In this document: positions 11,369 through 25,164 of the stretch, in pieces
Numbering within the stretch: the stretch's first letter is position 1
Layout of the letters: every line of letters starts with the position of its first letter
From: Mesostigma viride
Taxonomy: Eukaryota; Streptophyta; Mesostigmatophyceae; Mesostigmatales; Mesostigmataceae
DNA: 45,000 nt
NCBI GenBank assembly: GCA_009746045.1
Contig: RPFO01000104.1
Span: forward strand, 3,893,237-3,938,236
Reading direction: 5' to 3'
The notes under the pieces: generated by a model
Told to the model about the DNA's origin: nothing
Seen by the model: the letters and a program-made list of their open reading frames with translations, nothing else
Database searches by the model: none
Program-made: the position numbers and the translations under genes

Positions 11369-11523
11369 TAATTATTTACTTGATTAAGCACGCGCTCCCG
11401 TTAGGGAGTCACGGAGCACAATAATACAGAGCTAGTTAAAGTGCTTTTCATCCCTATATGTTGTACACTGGAAAGGGGGCAGAGACACCTGTCTTCCCTC
11501 ATGCCCGGAGGCAAGCCACAGCT
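11366..11523 (-). mobile_element. Short LINE-type 3' end (family C), antisense, at the EDEM stop codon
   Basis: On the minus strand this matches the element pieces at 20505-20630 and 33352-33461: a cgggcatgagg..tctctgccc block, then a ctccctaacgggag hairpin, then an A/T-rich tail. Flanks are gcgggggtgat (11355) and gcgggggagat (11524), an 11-bp TSD with one mismatch. The EDEM TAA at 11366 is formed by the element's tail. Confidence 0.7.
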
Positions 11524-11635
11524 GCGGGGGAGATGGAGGTGTTGGCCCGCCGTGAATAGAATTGGCATCACCCTGAAATCAAATTACGGGAATCACCCTT
11601 GAGAATGGCTTAGGAGTTGCTGCCACCGACTTGCA

Positions 11636-11716
11636 CGAGATTCAATTCGATTCAAGTCAAGTCAAGTCAATTCAGTTCAGTTCAGTTCAATCCAGTCAAT
11701 TCAATTCAGTTCAAGT
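11636..11716. repeat. Degenerate ttcaa/gttca repeat
   Basis: Short words (attcaa, gtcaa, ttcagttcag) recur without a fixed period. No coding or mobile signal is seen around it, and 11524-12130 otherwise holds nothing I recognise. Confidence 0.6.
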
Positions 11717-12139
11717 TAGCTACGTACTTCTACTCCGCACCGAGTTCTTGAAAAAACGTCACTTCTGCACTCGACTTCTCTGCGTCAAATCTCATCGACC
11801 CGGTTTCAAATCAACCCAAGAACGCCGTAGATGCAGATCCGACGGTGCAAAGCAACGTCACGACCGACGCGGCGCCAATTACATCGCCTCGGTTCCTTTG
11901 CTGTACGAGCCATTTTGCGAAGTCAATACGCCATGCGAATGACACGTCAATTACTTACTTACTTACTTCGCGACGTCGCGCCGCGTCGCATACTCGCGCC
12001 CTTTTCCATGTACGTAACGTGAGATGCAACATCCGCGTCTATATGACCGGGAATTCCGTAAAATTTCATCGTGCAGTACCACCAATGCACGACTAGTTTA
12101 GAAACGTCCAACGCTAGCTGGCACTTGCTATCCGCCGGC

Positions 12140-12262
12140 CCACACCCCTGTCACTAGGACCTAGATAGCTTACACCATCCATTCCATCCCATGTTCCCCT
12201 CCCACTGAGGACTTATGCTCACGTGACGCAGTCACGTGTCTATTAATTAATTAATTAATTAA
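12140..12262 (+). mobile_element. 5'-truncated LINE copy, family A (3' end only)
   Basis: The copy begins ccacacccctgtcactagg, contains the terminal hairpin CACGTGACGCAGTCACGTG at 12220-12238, and ends in a (TAAT)n tail. Flanking tccgccggc occurs at 12131-12139 and again at 12263-12271, a perfect 9-bp TSD. It is the same 3' terminus as in 14172-15032 and 33533-34202. Confidence 0.9.
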
Positions 12263-12343
12263 TCCGCCGGCGTCGCATGATCCCCATCCCCTTACTGGTG
12301 GCCTTTCCTGTGTTCCACCGACCCGCGACCTTCCAATTAAGTA

Positions 12344-14073
12344 CTTAACACGTCGTTCGTCACTGCACCTATTCTTAGGACTGAGTTCAACTCAGTCCTA
12401 TTCTTAGGACTGAGTTTTTGGGTTTCGTAGAAAATTCGCCCAAGTCGGAATGTTTGTCAAAAAAAATCCCTCAAAATTTATTCAAATACTACGTGAAATG
12501 ACCTTTCTTAGACATATTTTTGCGATTTTTTTGGATTTTGTTTGGGCGGCTAAATGCACGGTCAAAGTACAGGTGGTAAGGGTACTTTTTCACGTGAAAC
12601 GTGAGTTCCGGAAATGCACGACCTAGCCATGGCGGCTTGCGCCCATGCATGCAGTTTACGTTTGCGGACGATTTAGCTGGTAAAACCCAGGAAATAGATT
12701 TTATATGTCCTAAAGATGACACAAACCAATTTTTAGCTCCCGGGGATGCGATTTACCAGGTGTCGGCACTGCTCTTGCTGGAAAAAACTGCGACCAGGCA
12801 GGTTGACGGAATTGATGACTAAATTTACTTTACGGTGCAGTTCGAAGGGTTTATATGCTTCTTTCTACTTATTATCATGCATGTGTGTAGAATTAAGTCA
12901 GTGGCAGTAAAGATTTGATGATTTCGACCACTCTGTCATGTCATGGTTTGTGTGCCGCAAGTGTCACTTTTGCGGGCACCGCCTGGGCCAAGATAACGCC
13001 ATCCGTGCACGGTAAAGCTGAAATATCGTCACCTCATCGTTTTGTTATGTTCTTACATGAGTTTGAGCTTGCAAGGCGCTGTCAGTTTCGAATCTTGATG
13101 CGCTTTCTTGACCGTTGCCTGCCCCTCTCTAAACCCCCCATTTTTTATGATGTTACCAGGCATTTGCCTTACCCTAGTGTACTTTTGCAGTTTTTTAGGC
13201 GCTGTATGGGTTTAAATACCTTCATAGATGTTAGTTATTCTTTTGCTACGTTCATACTGCGTGATTGTATGGCCATGGGCTGCATCCAGCGTGCTTTCAA
13301 GCTTATACGGGTGAGTGAAGAATCTTGGTGATAAACCACTGTCATCATGTGCCAGCAAGTATGTTGGCCATGCCATGGCAAGGCAAAACAGTGTTAGCCA
13401 TCTCTATTCTTGTTAAAAACAATTGAAATATGCTTAACCTACCCATTATATTGGTGGTTAAGGCTCATAATAAAACCCTTTGTAGGTAGGTATCAATGCC
13501 CATTCCCTACGTGCGTGCATAGGCTCTCACACATATACTAAGGTATAATATAACTGCAATATGATGATGCAAGTATGTTTTCCTGTTATGCTAGAAGGGA
13601 AATGAGTTGATTGGCATGGTTGGTTGCCACGGTGGTGTGTAGTATGACCGCACTTACATGCTTGCACATTGCTAGCAACCTCGAAACCCATTCTTAGGGC
13701 TGGTGGTTTTTGGTGAGTTTCAGGTAGAGGCTGTGGCCAAATTGAGCCCAGTTTTTTGCCATGTTTCAAGAACTATATTGTTTACACGCCTATATTTTTT
13801 CAACATGCATATGGATTTTATTGAATTTTCCCAACTCGTCCTTCCACAGAAAATTGCCAAATCGCGAGCATGGGTTGACACCCTTGTAAAATTTTACATG
13901 ATTTGGTCAACATATGATTTTTTAGGCATATGCCCAAGCATTAGCATGATATTGAGTGCTCTGATGCATATCAAACATATGGGGTACCCCCCTACCCTTA
14001 CCGCTACATGATCTCAAAGTTGGCATACTCAGTCCTATTTTTAGGACTGAGTTTTGACGTACGACGTGTTAAG
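12344..14073. mobile_element. Unclassified 1.73-kb terminal-inverted-repeat element with hairpin ends
   Basis: The left end CTTAACACGTCGTTCGTC pairs with the right end (reverse complement CTTAACACGTCGTACGTC), 17 of 18 matches, flanked by TA on both sides. Just inside each end lie palindromes built on aggactgag: 12377-12399 and 12391-12414 on the left, 14027-14052 on the right. Inside are modest frames, the longest at 12915-13331 (+, 138 codons). None shows a DDE/D signature I can recognise, so it may be non-autonomous. TA duplication would suit a Tc1/mariner-like element, but that is inference. Confidence 0.65.
12915..13331 (+). CDS. Hypothetical frame inside the inverted-repeat element
   Basis: This is a 138-codon open frame, rich in Phe, Cys and Arg. 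I recognise no family or motif. It is the longest frame in the 12344-14073 element, and neighbouring frames at 12601-12822 and 13703-14011 could be further exons or chance. Its only support is its location between the element's inverted ends. Confidence 0.2.
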   Translation: MMISTTLSCHGLCAASVTFAGTAWAKITPSVHGKAEISSPHRFVMFLHEFELARRCQFRILMRFLDRCLPLSKPPIFYDVTRHLPYPSVLLQFFRRCMGLNTFIDVSYSFATFILRDCMAMGCIQRAFKLIRVSEESW

Positions 14074-14171
14074 TAAGCGACTTGCGTGTCATGCGCACTG
14101 GGCATGACACCGGAGTACTATGCTAATCTCAGTAGAAAAATAATTACACGAAAGTTACAAATATCGTCTGC

Positions 14172-15032
14172 TTAGACGACTCCGAGGTCAACTACCCTAC
14201 TTCAGGCCGCTTCAAGCTGCTCAGCAGTTGGCTTCCCGACTGTGAGGACGACCTGACGACACGGATCGGCATGGCGTGGGCGCAACTCCATGACCACCGC
14301 CGCTGGTGGAGCAACCCCGCCCTACCCCGGATCGTCAAGCGTGACCTCTTCAAGGTCGTCATTCTGACGATCCTGACCTACGGCGCCGAGACCTGGACAC
14401 TGACGTACGCAGGAGCTGGAGCAACGACTCGACAGCAACGTCACCAAGATGCTGCGCAAGGCCCTTAACATCCCCTTTGGTTTGCACATTAATAGGATCT
14501 GTACGCTGATTTGCCCTATGTTTCCCACATTATTAGGCACAGGCGCCTGGGCCTAGCCGGGCACCTGGCCCGCACAGATCAGGTAATTAAACACATCAGA
14601 TAGACTAGCTGGCACCAACCGAGCCTGCCCAGCCTGGGCGATATGTCCTCACCTGGCATGCCCCAGGACGCGCGCGGCAGGGCCGCCACCCGTGGACTTT
14701 TCGTGATAGACTCGGGATGGACATGTGCTACACTAGACGTGACGGGCTCACACCCGGGCAGCCTCCTGGTTTGTCTGTAATATGGAGGCAGATGATGGTA
14801 CGCAAGGATAGATGGCAAGTAGTGATGAAGGAGACCACCCCCAAGTCTGTGGGGCCTCCGCGTGTGACCGTGTATGGCATTCATAGCGATTCGGGCCGCG
14901 GTGCCCACACCCCTGTAACTAGGACCTAGATAGCTTACACCAGCTAGTCCATTCCATCCCATGTTCCCCTCCCACTGAGGACTTATGCTCACGTGACGCA
15001 GTCACGTGTCTATTAATTAATTAATTAATTAA
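14172..15032 (+). mobile_element. 5'-truncated LINE copy, family A, with degenerate reverse-transcriptase C-terminus
   Basis: Flanked by TCGTCTGC at 14164-14171 and 15033-15040 (8-bp TSD). Translated pieces show the post-RT region of LINEs: WAQLHDHRRWW, VILTILTYGAETW, LGLAGHLART, then a PGRYVLTW-type block in other frames. Several frameshifts separate these, so no intact protein remains. It ends with the family A hairpin and a (TAAT)n tail. Confidence 0.9.
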
Positions 15033-15069
15033 TCGTCTGCATCATGCCCCAACCACTTATAGTCACTAC

Positions 15070-15215
15070 AGGGGGATATAATCCTCATCTGAGCTGTCCT
15101 CTACTGTAATGGCAGACGAGGCGGTAGTGTAGCGGCTATCAAGCGAAATAATCCTCATCTGAGCCGTCCTCTACTACTAAATACGGTGATGGCAGACGAG
15201 GGGCGGCCATCTACG
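15070..15215. repeat. Partial tandem duplication of about 72 bp
   Basis: The block aatcctcatctgagc.gtcctctact followed by atggcagacgagg occurs at about 15080 and 15150. Its second half recurs after the family B tail at 15759, so the site was either duplicated before insertion or represents a long imperfect TSD. Confidence 0.6.
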
Positions 15216-15449
15216 TCGATCGGCCACAAGCCCTGGCAGGCGACCCCCGCGGCCCCATGCAGCGACCCGGCCAGACGCCCCAGCTTAGGGGAATACAGCA
15301 GTAGTAGTGTAGCCATAGATAGACCGTGGCCATGTGTACATGTACGCCTCCTAGAGGAACTATCCCAGCTTAGCCACGCGCTTTATTTAATCATGTACAT
15401 GTGTGCCTATGATGAGCCACCCTCCAGATGACGCCTAGCTTTGTTTAGT

Positions 15450-15758
15450 TATGTTGTGCCCATGCAGGGAGTAACTCTCTGCTGAGACGCCATGCCCTAG
15501 CTAGCTTTTTGTATACCTATGCTGATCTTCCCCCCCATGACAGGCTCCCCCTTCGCTGGGCATAGCTTGAAGATCATGCTTGGGAGATCATGCAGGGATG
15601 CGAGTGCCCTGGTGCACCTAGAGCAAGGGTCCTTTACATTCCCGCCCTTGCAGGAAGTAGCTTAGAATGTATGATAGGCCATATGCCCCCTCTCAAGGGC
15701 TATGTGCTACATATACTCCCATGCAACGGAGTTATGCTCCTAATTAATTAATTAATTA
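15450..15758 (+). mobile_element. LINE-type 3' end, family B
   Basis: This matches 34240-34530: ccatgccctagct, gatcttccccccatgacagg, ggtgcacctagagcaag, cttagaatgtat and a ctcccatgcaacggag hairpin-like block, then an AATT-type tail. The word atggcagacgaggcggta precedes a possible left end (15109-15126) and follows the tail (15759-15776), so the full insertion may start near 15127. Confidence 0.7.
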
Positions 15759-15844
15759 ATGGCAGACGAGGCGGTATAGTGTAGTATAGCGGCTATCCTG
15801 AGGGGCAATATAACCTCCACCTGCGGACTTCAGTACCCTGCATT

Positions 15845-17430
15845 CTAGCTAGCAATGGGCCGCGGGGCCCGTGGTGGGGAGAAAACAGGAGCATGCCCCT
15901 CAGGAAGGTGCTCATCGCAGACAGCAGCCGGCCATTTCTCCTTGTCTATCACGCGGGCGAGGTAATTGAGTGCAGATAATCCCAGAAGCCCTGCATCCTC
16001 AACTAATTGTGTCACATAGCGGTCCGGGTCGCGCCGCGTTGGTGCGGGGCGTGCGCAAATTTGCCAGTGGGTTGCGTCGGGACCGGATTGGGGGCCCTGC
16101 CATATTGGAGCTGGAGGTACGTGTCTACCTGGTTGGCCAGTCCTAAGCCCGCCAGCACCTGGGGCCGGCCACATCGATTGGCATTCACCTAGTAGAGATG
16201 ATGTCGGTGTTGTGGGCAAGATGGCCGGCAAAGAGGAGGCGGCGGTGTCGATCGCCGATGACCAGTGATCCAGGTGACAAGCTGGATTGAGGGACGCCCT
16301 CACAGTACTGGAGCTCGGCCCGGGTGCGGCGCTCTTCAGGTATAGCGGACGCCGAGGATGTGACGGAGCATGCATGCATTGTAACTAGGACCTAGATAGC
16401 TTACCTCATCCATTCCATCCCATGTTCCCCTCCCACTGAGGACTTATGCTCACGTGACGCAGGACTTATGCTCACGTGACGCAGTCTTATGCGCGCGTGG
16501 CACGTGTCTATTAATTACTAAATTAGTTAATGCATGCATTCGAGTGCACGTCAGCCGGTGCCGTCACGCTACTTGCTCAGCGCCTGGTCCAGGGTCCACG
16601 CCTCATGCAGCTTTAGTCGTAGCTGGCGTACTCCGTGATCTCGATCCCTGGCAGGCGCCCCTCCACCCGGGCGAAGCGGGCTTGTGCACATCTCATAATA
16701 TACACCATAATGATGAATAGAACCATAATGATGAATATACACCATAATGATGAATAGATATGCGGGGAGAGCACACGTACAGCCCTGCTACACCGGCCGG
16801 CCCCGGTGTGCAGGGGGAAATTATGCCGGAGTGACGCCGTCAGCGGTACGGACCTAAGCTATAGCTTGGGACCGGCCTTCATATATAGCCCGCTGGCGGA
16901 TGATCTCAACAATGTACGATGGGACACGGAAGACTGAGGTGCATGGAGGACGACCCCATAGTGCGCCCCATATATAACCGTATCGAATGCCTTGGTGTAA
17001 TCCACGAAGATCAATAGCAATGGTAAGAGGCCAGGGGCCAGGCGGCCATGCACTTCCTCGATCAGGCGGCGCGCAGTCATACTGGTGACCATAACACAAT
17101 TGCGACCCACACGGAAGCCCATCCGGGACTCACCTGAGGTGGGAATCGAGGCTGGAACGCATGCATGCGGTTCAGCAGGAGACGCATGTTATAAGACTTT
17201 CAGCACACAGGCTTTGTTGGAGGCTGCAGACGCCGCGGTACTGTTGCCGGTATCACGCGGCATGCAGACCCCAGGTTGCCCTTGTAGAGCATGACCCGGA
17301 CAGCGGTCTCCCAATACATCGGCGGGAGGAGGCCATCTCGTTGATCGAATCCAGTTGCCGCATGCAAACGCCGGCCCCGGAGGAAAGGCTCACTCGATCT
17401 TCGAATTGTTTGCTCAGGTTTGCGTGACGT
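15845..17430 (-). pseudogene. Degenerate antisense LINE reverse transcriptase, interrupted by a younger LINE copy
   Basis: Read on the minus strand, GFRVGRNCV (about 17119) and FVDYTKAFDTV (about 17008-16976) are core RT motifs. They are followed by a decayed block near 16830-16740 that corresponds to the GVRQGCVLSP region. Then come RRLLFAGHLA (about 16240) and GQPGRHV (about 16130) from the C-terminal part. Stops and frameshifts are frequent and the YADD segment is missing. The family A copy at 16381-16529 is nested inside it. Confidence 0.75.
16381..16529 (+). mobile_element. Family A LINE 3' end nested in an older antisense LINE
   Basis: Flanked by atgcatgcatt at 16370-16380 and 16530-16540 (11-bp perfect TSD). 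It begins gtaactaggacctagatag. The hairpin region is partly duplicated internally (gacttatgctcacgtgacgcag twice). The tail is degraded (attaattactaaattagtt), so it looks older than the 12140 and 33533 copies. Confidence 0.9.
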
Positions 17431-18030
17431 ACTTTCTGAAATTAGAAATACTAAGCCATTTTTTTTACCTGCTGCAGCAAAAGGCACTCTTAGGGCATAC
17501 CCATATCGCTGATGCAATGCGTAGATGACCATGCTACTACTGGGCGCGCATGTCTAGATGCCGGATCGACGCAAATAATAATTAGTGAAGCCCTGGCTGG
17601 CCGGTAGCTAACATCTGAGTAGCTGTTAACGTGCCTGCATCCCGATCTATGTAGCTAATATCGGCATCCTTGTATTACTTGTATGCATCCTTACAAGTAT
17701 GAATTAATTTTGCAGTATAATAATGCAGATGAGTATAGTATAGATATGCAGCCGGCGCTGAAAATTGTATTAGTATAGTATGATGCATCCTTAGATGCCT
17801 TGATCGTATAAGCGCCTGCGTCAGACTCTTACGATGCAGGGCAGCCTGCTGCGTAATGTATATATTACAATTACGTGCGTACGTCTCTCAACATATATGG
17901 CGTAGCTGGCTGCATGACATCGATTGCACCGCTTAACGTTTATGGCACAGCCTGCTACTGTAGTAGGCTTACGAACCCTCAAACTTCCGTCTTATAGTGC
18001 GGCACCCACAGTAGATGCCAGACTCTTCTA
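17431..18030. other. A/T-rich interval, no gene recognised
   Basis: Words such as atgcatccttaga and gtatagtatga recur, but no long frame, RT motif or TSD pair was found. It may be decayed LINE sequence. Confidence 0.4.
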
Positions 18031-19532
18031 GTTAGTAAATTAAATCAAATTATAACATGACTCCGTTGGGAGATCATGTAGCACATATTCATTGCTGGAT
18101 GGGTGGAGGTGGGCAAAGCCGTGAAATCGAACTAAGCCAACTCTAAGCTACTATCTAGTCTAGAAAATCCTAACTTCGCTACTCAGCAAAGCGCCCCTTC
18201 CGCGCTTGGGGGGGGGGGGGGCTTGCCCACAGGGGCTGGCGTGTGGGCCTGGACAATCTAGCTGCCACCTCTTCTTGTTCTGCATAGCAGTCCAAGCAAG
18301 AGAGAGGGAGTGAATGCGGTGTTCAAACTGATCGAGCTGGGACCACTAGGTCAGCCAGCAACATCTGGATGTAGTTTATGGCCTAGGTTTACCCAGCTTT
18401 CTAGGAATGTCCTTCAGGGGCCAGGCCACTGAGGTCAGCCAGGATGTGCATGCCGCCCTAGTTGGCCAAGCCGCTGGGGGCCGGCCAGGCCAATTAAGGG
18501 CGGTATCTACCTGACTGGTGCGAGCAAGATGTCCTACAAATGCTATCCTACGGCTGCCTAATCTCGTCCGAAATCATGCGAGGCATACCCTGATACAAAG
18601 ACTCTAATGACCTATGCACGTGGAAAACCCTACATTCAGGACCTGTCGAAGCATCCTGTAAACCGTGCCGTCTAGCACTGAGCTTGGCAGCCAGTGTGTC
18701 CGTGAGTGTCCATGCCTCGGCGCCATACGCAAGTGCTCAGCGTGAGGACGAGGACCCTGAAGAGCATGCGCTTGCGGTGCTCGCCCAGGCCCTTCGAGTG
18801 CCAGAAGGTCTGAGCGAGCAAAGCCTAGCCCAGGCCAGGCCGATGCGGATCGAAGTCCACGTCGTCGGCGGTGTCGGGGAGCATGCTCCCCAGCAGTTTG
18901 ACTGAAGCGATCTGACGGAACGGGACCTCCGCCCCGTCTAGCAGCCGCGGCAGCGGCGGGCGACTGGAAGCCCCAATATCACCATCGCCTCAGTTTTGAC
19001 ACTAATCTCCAATGCCACCGCCCGCGCCTCCAAGCTCAGACAGTCCAGTCAGGTCTGAATGTGCTCGGGGCGCGCGATGAGGGTGGTATAATCTGCATAA
19101 TTAAATCAGGTCGGACAGGCGGTAGCCAGGGCCACCGCCGCCGTGTTCGCGCTCGTTAAGGATGCCCAAGCCGGGCCTGAACCCCTTAAGAGCAGTAAAG
19201 CGCGCACGTGCCCGGCACATGACATGATCTAGGGACACGACAATAATGATCGAACAGATATGCATGGGGACAGGACACAATCTTGCCACACCCCGTGGTG
19301 AAGGGGGAATGGTGGGGTGGTGCCTTCCGCAGTCCGGTGATCGAGTAAACGGGCAGCTAGTAAATGGCTTAATTTCCGAGTTCGGTTCACTCTCTTGCCA
19401 CAAGAAGCTGGTGAACACCTCGTGGTCGATCGCTTGACGACGACCTGACGCCAGCCCAGCAGCAGCACACAACGCCGTCATGATCAGTGGCCCGACTACA
19501 TCCGCCACAAGACCAACCCCGAGAAGCCCCAA
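18031..19532 (-). pseudogene. Degenerate antisense LINE with RT motifs and family B 3' end
   Basis: On the minus strand a GVWQDCVLSP motif (about 19294-19265) matches the RT GVRQGCVLSP block. A YADYTTLIARP segment (19099-19067) replaces the catalytic YADD. SLEARAV.LEISVKTEA and a C-terminal block shared with 19785-20232 follow. The 3' end at 18100-18031 shows the atctcccaacggagt hairpin word and an AATT-rich tail. Frames are broken throughout. Confidence 0.75.
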
Positions 19533-19784
19533 GTGTACTGGCGGGGCGGGGACCTTTATGTCAACAACGGAAACTGTGGAAGCCCCCCCGGGCTTCCCCG
19601 GGATAGAGCACTCAAGCTAGTTGTCTTGAGATGGGGCAATCGATTATGGGATAGCTTAGGCATTACAGCACTTGAAACATGATATTAGCGCCGAGCGTCA
19701 TAGTACCTTCAATTAGCTCTGGCCATCCGCTTGCGCCTTAGCCGATGTCTTGAGCCTACCTCACCTTTGTAGCATAAGCTCTTA

Positions 19785-20232
19785 AAATTAAAAATTAAAT
19801 TATAACATGCCTCCGTTGGGAGATCATGTAGCACATATTCCTTGATGGGTGGTGGAGCGTCCAGAGAGAGCCGCGTAATCGTACTACCCTAGCTAACTAC
19901 TACCGTACTACTAACCTAACGCTTATCTAGCTAGTCTAGAAAAATCCTAACTACCCTACTCATGCATCAAAACGCCTCCTCTTGGGGGGAGGTGGCTTGC
20001 CCACAGGGTCGGGCGTGTGAGCCTTGACAATCTTCTGCCACCGCGTGTTGTTCTGCATGGCAGTCCAAAGAAGGGAAAGAGTGTGGATGCGGTATTCAAA
20101 CTGGGCTGGGACCAGTAGGTCATCCAGCAACATCTGGACATAGTTCGTGGCATGTTTCCCTACCCTTTTGGGAATGCCCTTGGGGCCAGGCCAGGTCAGA
20201 ATGTGCCGCCCTGGCTGGCCAAGCCGCATAAG
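19785..20232 (-). pseudogene. Antisense LINE 3' fragment, family B, with C-terminal frame
   Basis: A minus-strand frame (20229-19960, 89 codons) gives LGQPGRHILTWPGPKG and continues to a basic end (PKRRRFDA), collinear with PGRYVLTWRAPGR in the family A copy at 33533. The 3' end carries atctcccaacggag and an A/T tail at about 19808-19785. The same block, more decayed, is at 18110-18570. Confidence 0.8.
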
Positions 20233-20402
20233 CTATGTGTCAGCCTACCTATAGTATTGCACTGGTTGTATTGCACCCACAGTGTTGCGCCCCGGCACCA
20301 TGCTGTGGAGAGAGCGCTCTGTGGCCTGCCCACTTGGGGCAGTGAGAGAAGCTAGGGCGCCCTCCCTCCTCGCTGTGTATATAGGGTTGAAGGTTTCTTT
20401 AC

Positions 20403-20635
20403 TCTGTATTGGCACCCACGTGACGCAGTCACGTGCTTAATTAATTAATTAATTAATTAATTAATTAATTAATAGTCACGTGCTTATTTTAATTAATTAA
20501 ATGGCTTTCCTTCGGGCATGAGGAAAGCTCGACAGGAGTCTCTGCCCCTTTCTTCTTGTGCAACAAACAGGGATGGAAATCACTACAAACGCCCCGCGGC
20601 TCCCCAACGGGACTGCTAAATTAAGGCATGCGTTA
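20403..20635 (+). mobile_element. Retroelement tails: family A hairpin with long TTAA array, then a family C piece
   Basis: The family A hairpin CACGTGACGCAGTCACGTG is followed by a (TTAA)n array to about 20472. The word agtcacgtgctta is then repeated (about 20429 and 20474), possibly a TSD around a tail-only insertion. From about 20503 a family C block (cgggcatgagg, tctctgcccctttc, ctccccaacggga) matches 11366-11523 in the opposite orientation. Confidence 0.65.
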
Positions 20636-21649
20636 AGCTACTTATGCTTGTGAAAACAAATTACTTATAACAAGTTATTCTCAGTCATCGGCTGCTCAAC
20701 TGCGAACTACTTATAGCAAGTTCGATTGCAAACCGGATGGCAAACAGGAACAGCTGCAATATCCAAATCTCTCAGGAAATGGAATGAACTTGCATGCAAG
20801 TATTGCAAAGATCACCTCGCAACGTACACATGCAGGTGGGCTGCTCGTGACCATGGGAACTCCACATACCCTTAATGGGAGCGGTAGGGGATGAAAGTAC
20901 AAGGCCGGGGTGCTTGCATGCACCCAAAACAACATGCCACATACTACTGGCCATACCATACCATAGTCGATGCGAACCCCAGCTCCCAACTGCCCAGCCA
21001 GCTGGCGAGCCATGCCCTACTGTACAGGTCGGGAGCAATGCGCTCCGAACATTAAGTCAGGCCTGCACTCATGTGGTCTAGCTGCTCCACAAACACCCAC
21101 ACGGAGCCATTCCAGCTCAGCACTTATATGATATTGGGATGTGTCAGTTGTTGCCAGCTCAATCTGCCACTTTCTGTACCCATGCAGACAGCCCAGCAAC
21201 TGGCAACCGGCAGCTGGCACTGGCCGACTCATCAACTGAAATCAGCTCGGTCGCCATACTCAGCTGCGGAAACAGCCACCATCATCCCCCTTCTTCACTC
21301 ACGAGCGACCTCGCTACCCATAGAAGCCTAGTGTACATTGAAGCAGACAGCAAGCCACGTGGCAGCCGACAAGAGGCACCCCGAAACAGAATGAGCTGAA
21401 GAAAGATTGCAAGGTGCAGATCCACGCTCGTAATCAGCTCGATCGATCCGACCTCAGTCCCCTCGTTGGCAAGATGCCCTTGTGCCTCATCCAGCCCTCC
21501 TGGGAACTAAATGGGCAAACTCCAGGCCAGGGCTAGGCCAACCCTAAGTCACTTGCAGGCCACTTCAAGACCGATACTCGGCCACTGCTAGCCAGATTCT
21601 GCCCCGTATCTAGTCACATGTGGTGCCACTTCTGGGCCCGAGCCAAGGC
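20636..21649. other. Intergenic, downstream of DGAT2
   Basis: Short open frames only. No repeats with TSDs or recognisable domains were found. The 3' untranslated region of the minus-strand DGAT2 gene must lie here, but I see no diagnostic signal for its end. Confidence 0.4.
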
Positions 21650-24653
<3,004 letters not shown>

Positions 24654-25156
24654 CGTTACCCCCCAAACAGACTAGGCAGTGGCGCAGTTCACACCGAAAA
24701 GGCTTCTCACAACACCGTCGAGACGGCAATTCCTCAGATCCACAAATTAATGGAGCCTGCGTATACCCATTCCTTTGCCAACGATGCGCCGGCGCCTCCA
24801 ACAAATAACGATGAGGTGATGCTTGCAAGCTGTCCACTGTACTGACTGGTCTACGGCCTAATTACTAAGAGGCAGATAAATTAGAGGCTGTGAAGGCACG
24901 GGGGGATTGACGAATGTCTGCGTGCGTAACGTGTTCGTGATGACAACCTGTGACAACGCGCACGGCTAGTGGTGACGTAGCACACCACTGTGGCACGTTC
25001 CGCTTACGCGCGACCGAAAGGGTCTCCGACCTGCCTATGAGGAAATTCGCGAGATTATTCCCCATGGCCGTACAAACCTGGCAAGTGTCCGTCTAAGTCG
25101 ATACGGTCGAAGAGTCGCAAAAAAGCCGTGCCGGCCGCTGTCAGCCACAGGAGCCA
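24654..25156. other. DGAT2 upstream region
   Basis: Sequence between the DGAT2 ATG and hAT copy A. No TATA-like or other promoter element can be called with confidence, and no gene is recognised. Confidence 0.4.
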
Positions 25157-25164
25157 AATGAAAC

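Noticed and set aside
20430-20472. (TTAA)n and CGAA arrays as telomeric repeats
   Set aside because: The TTAA arrays follow retroelement 3' ends inside TSDs, and the CGAA array is internal to a gene; neither resembles a known telomere unit.
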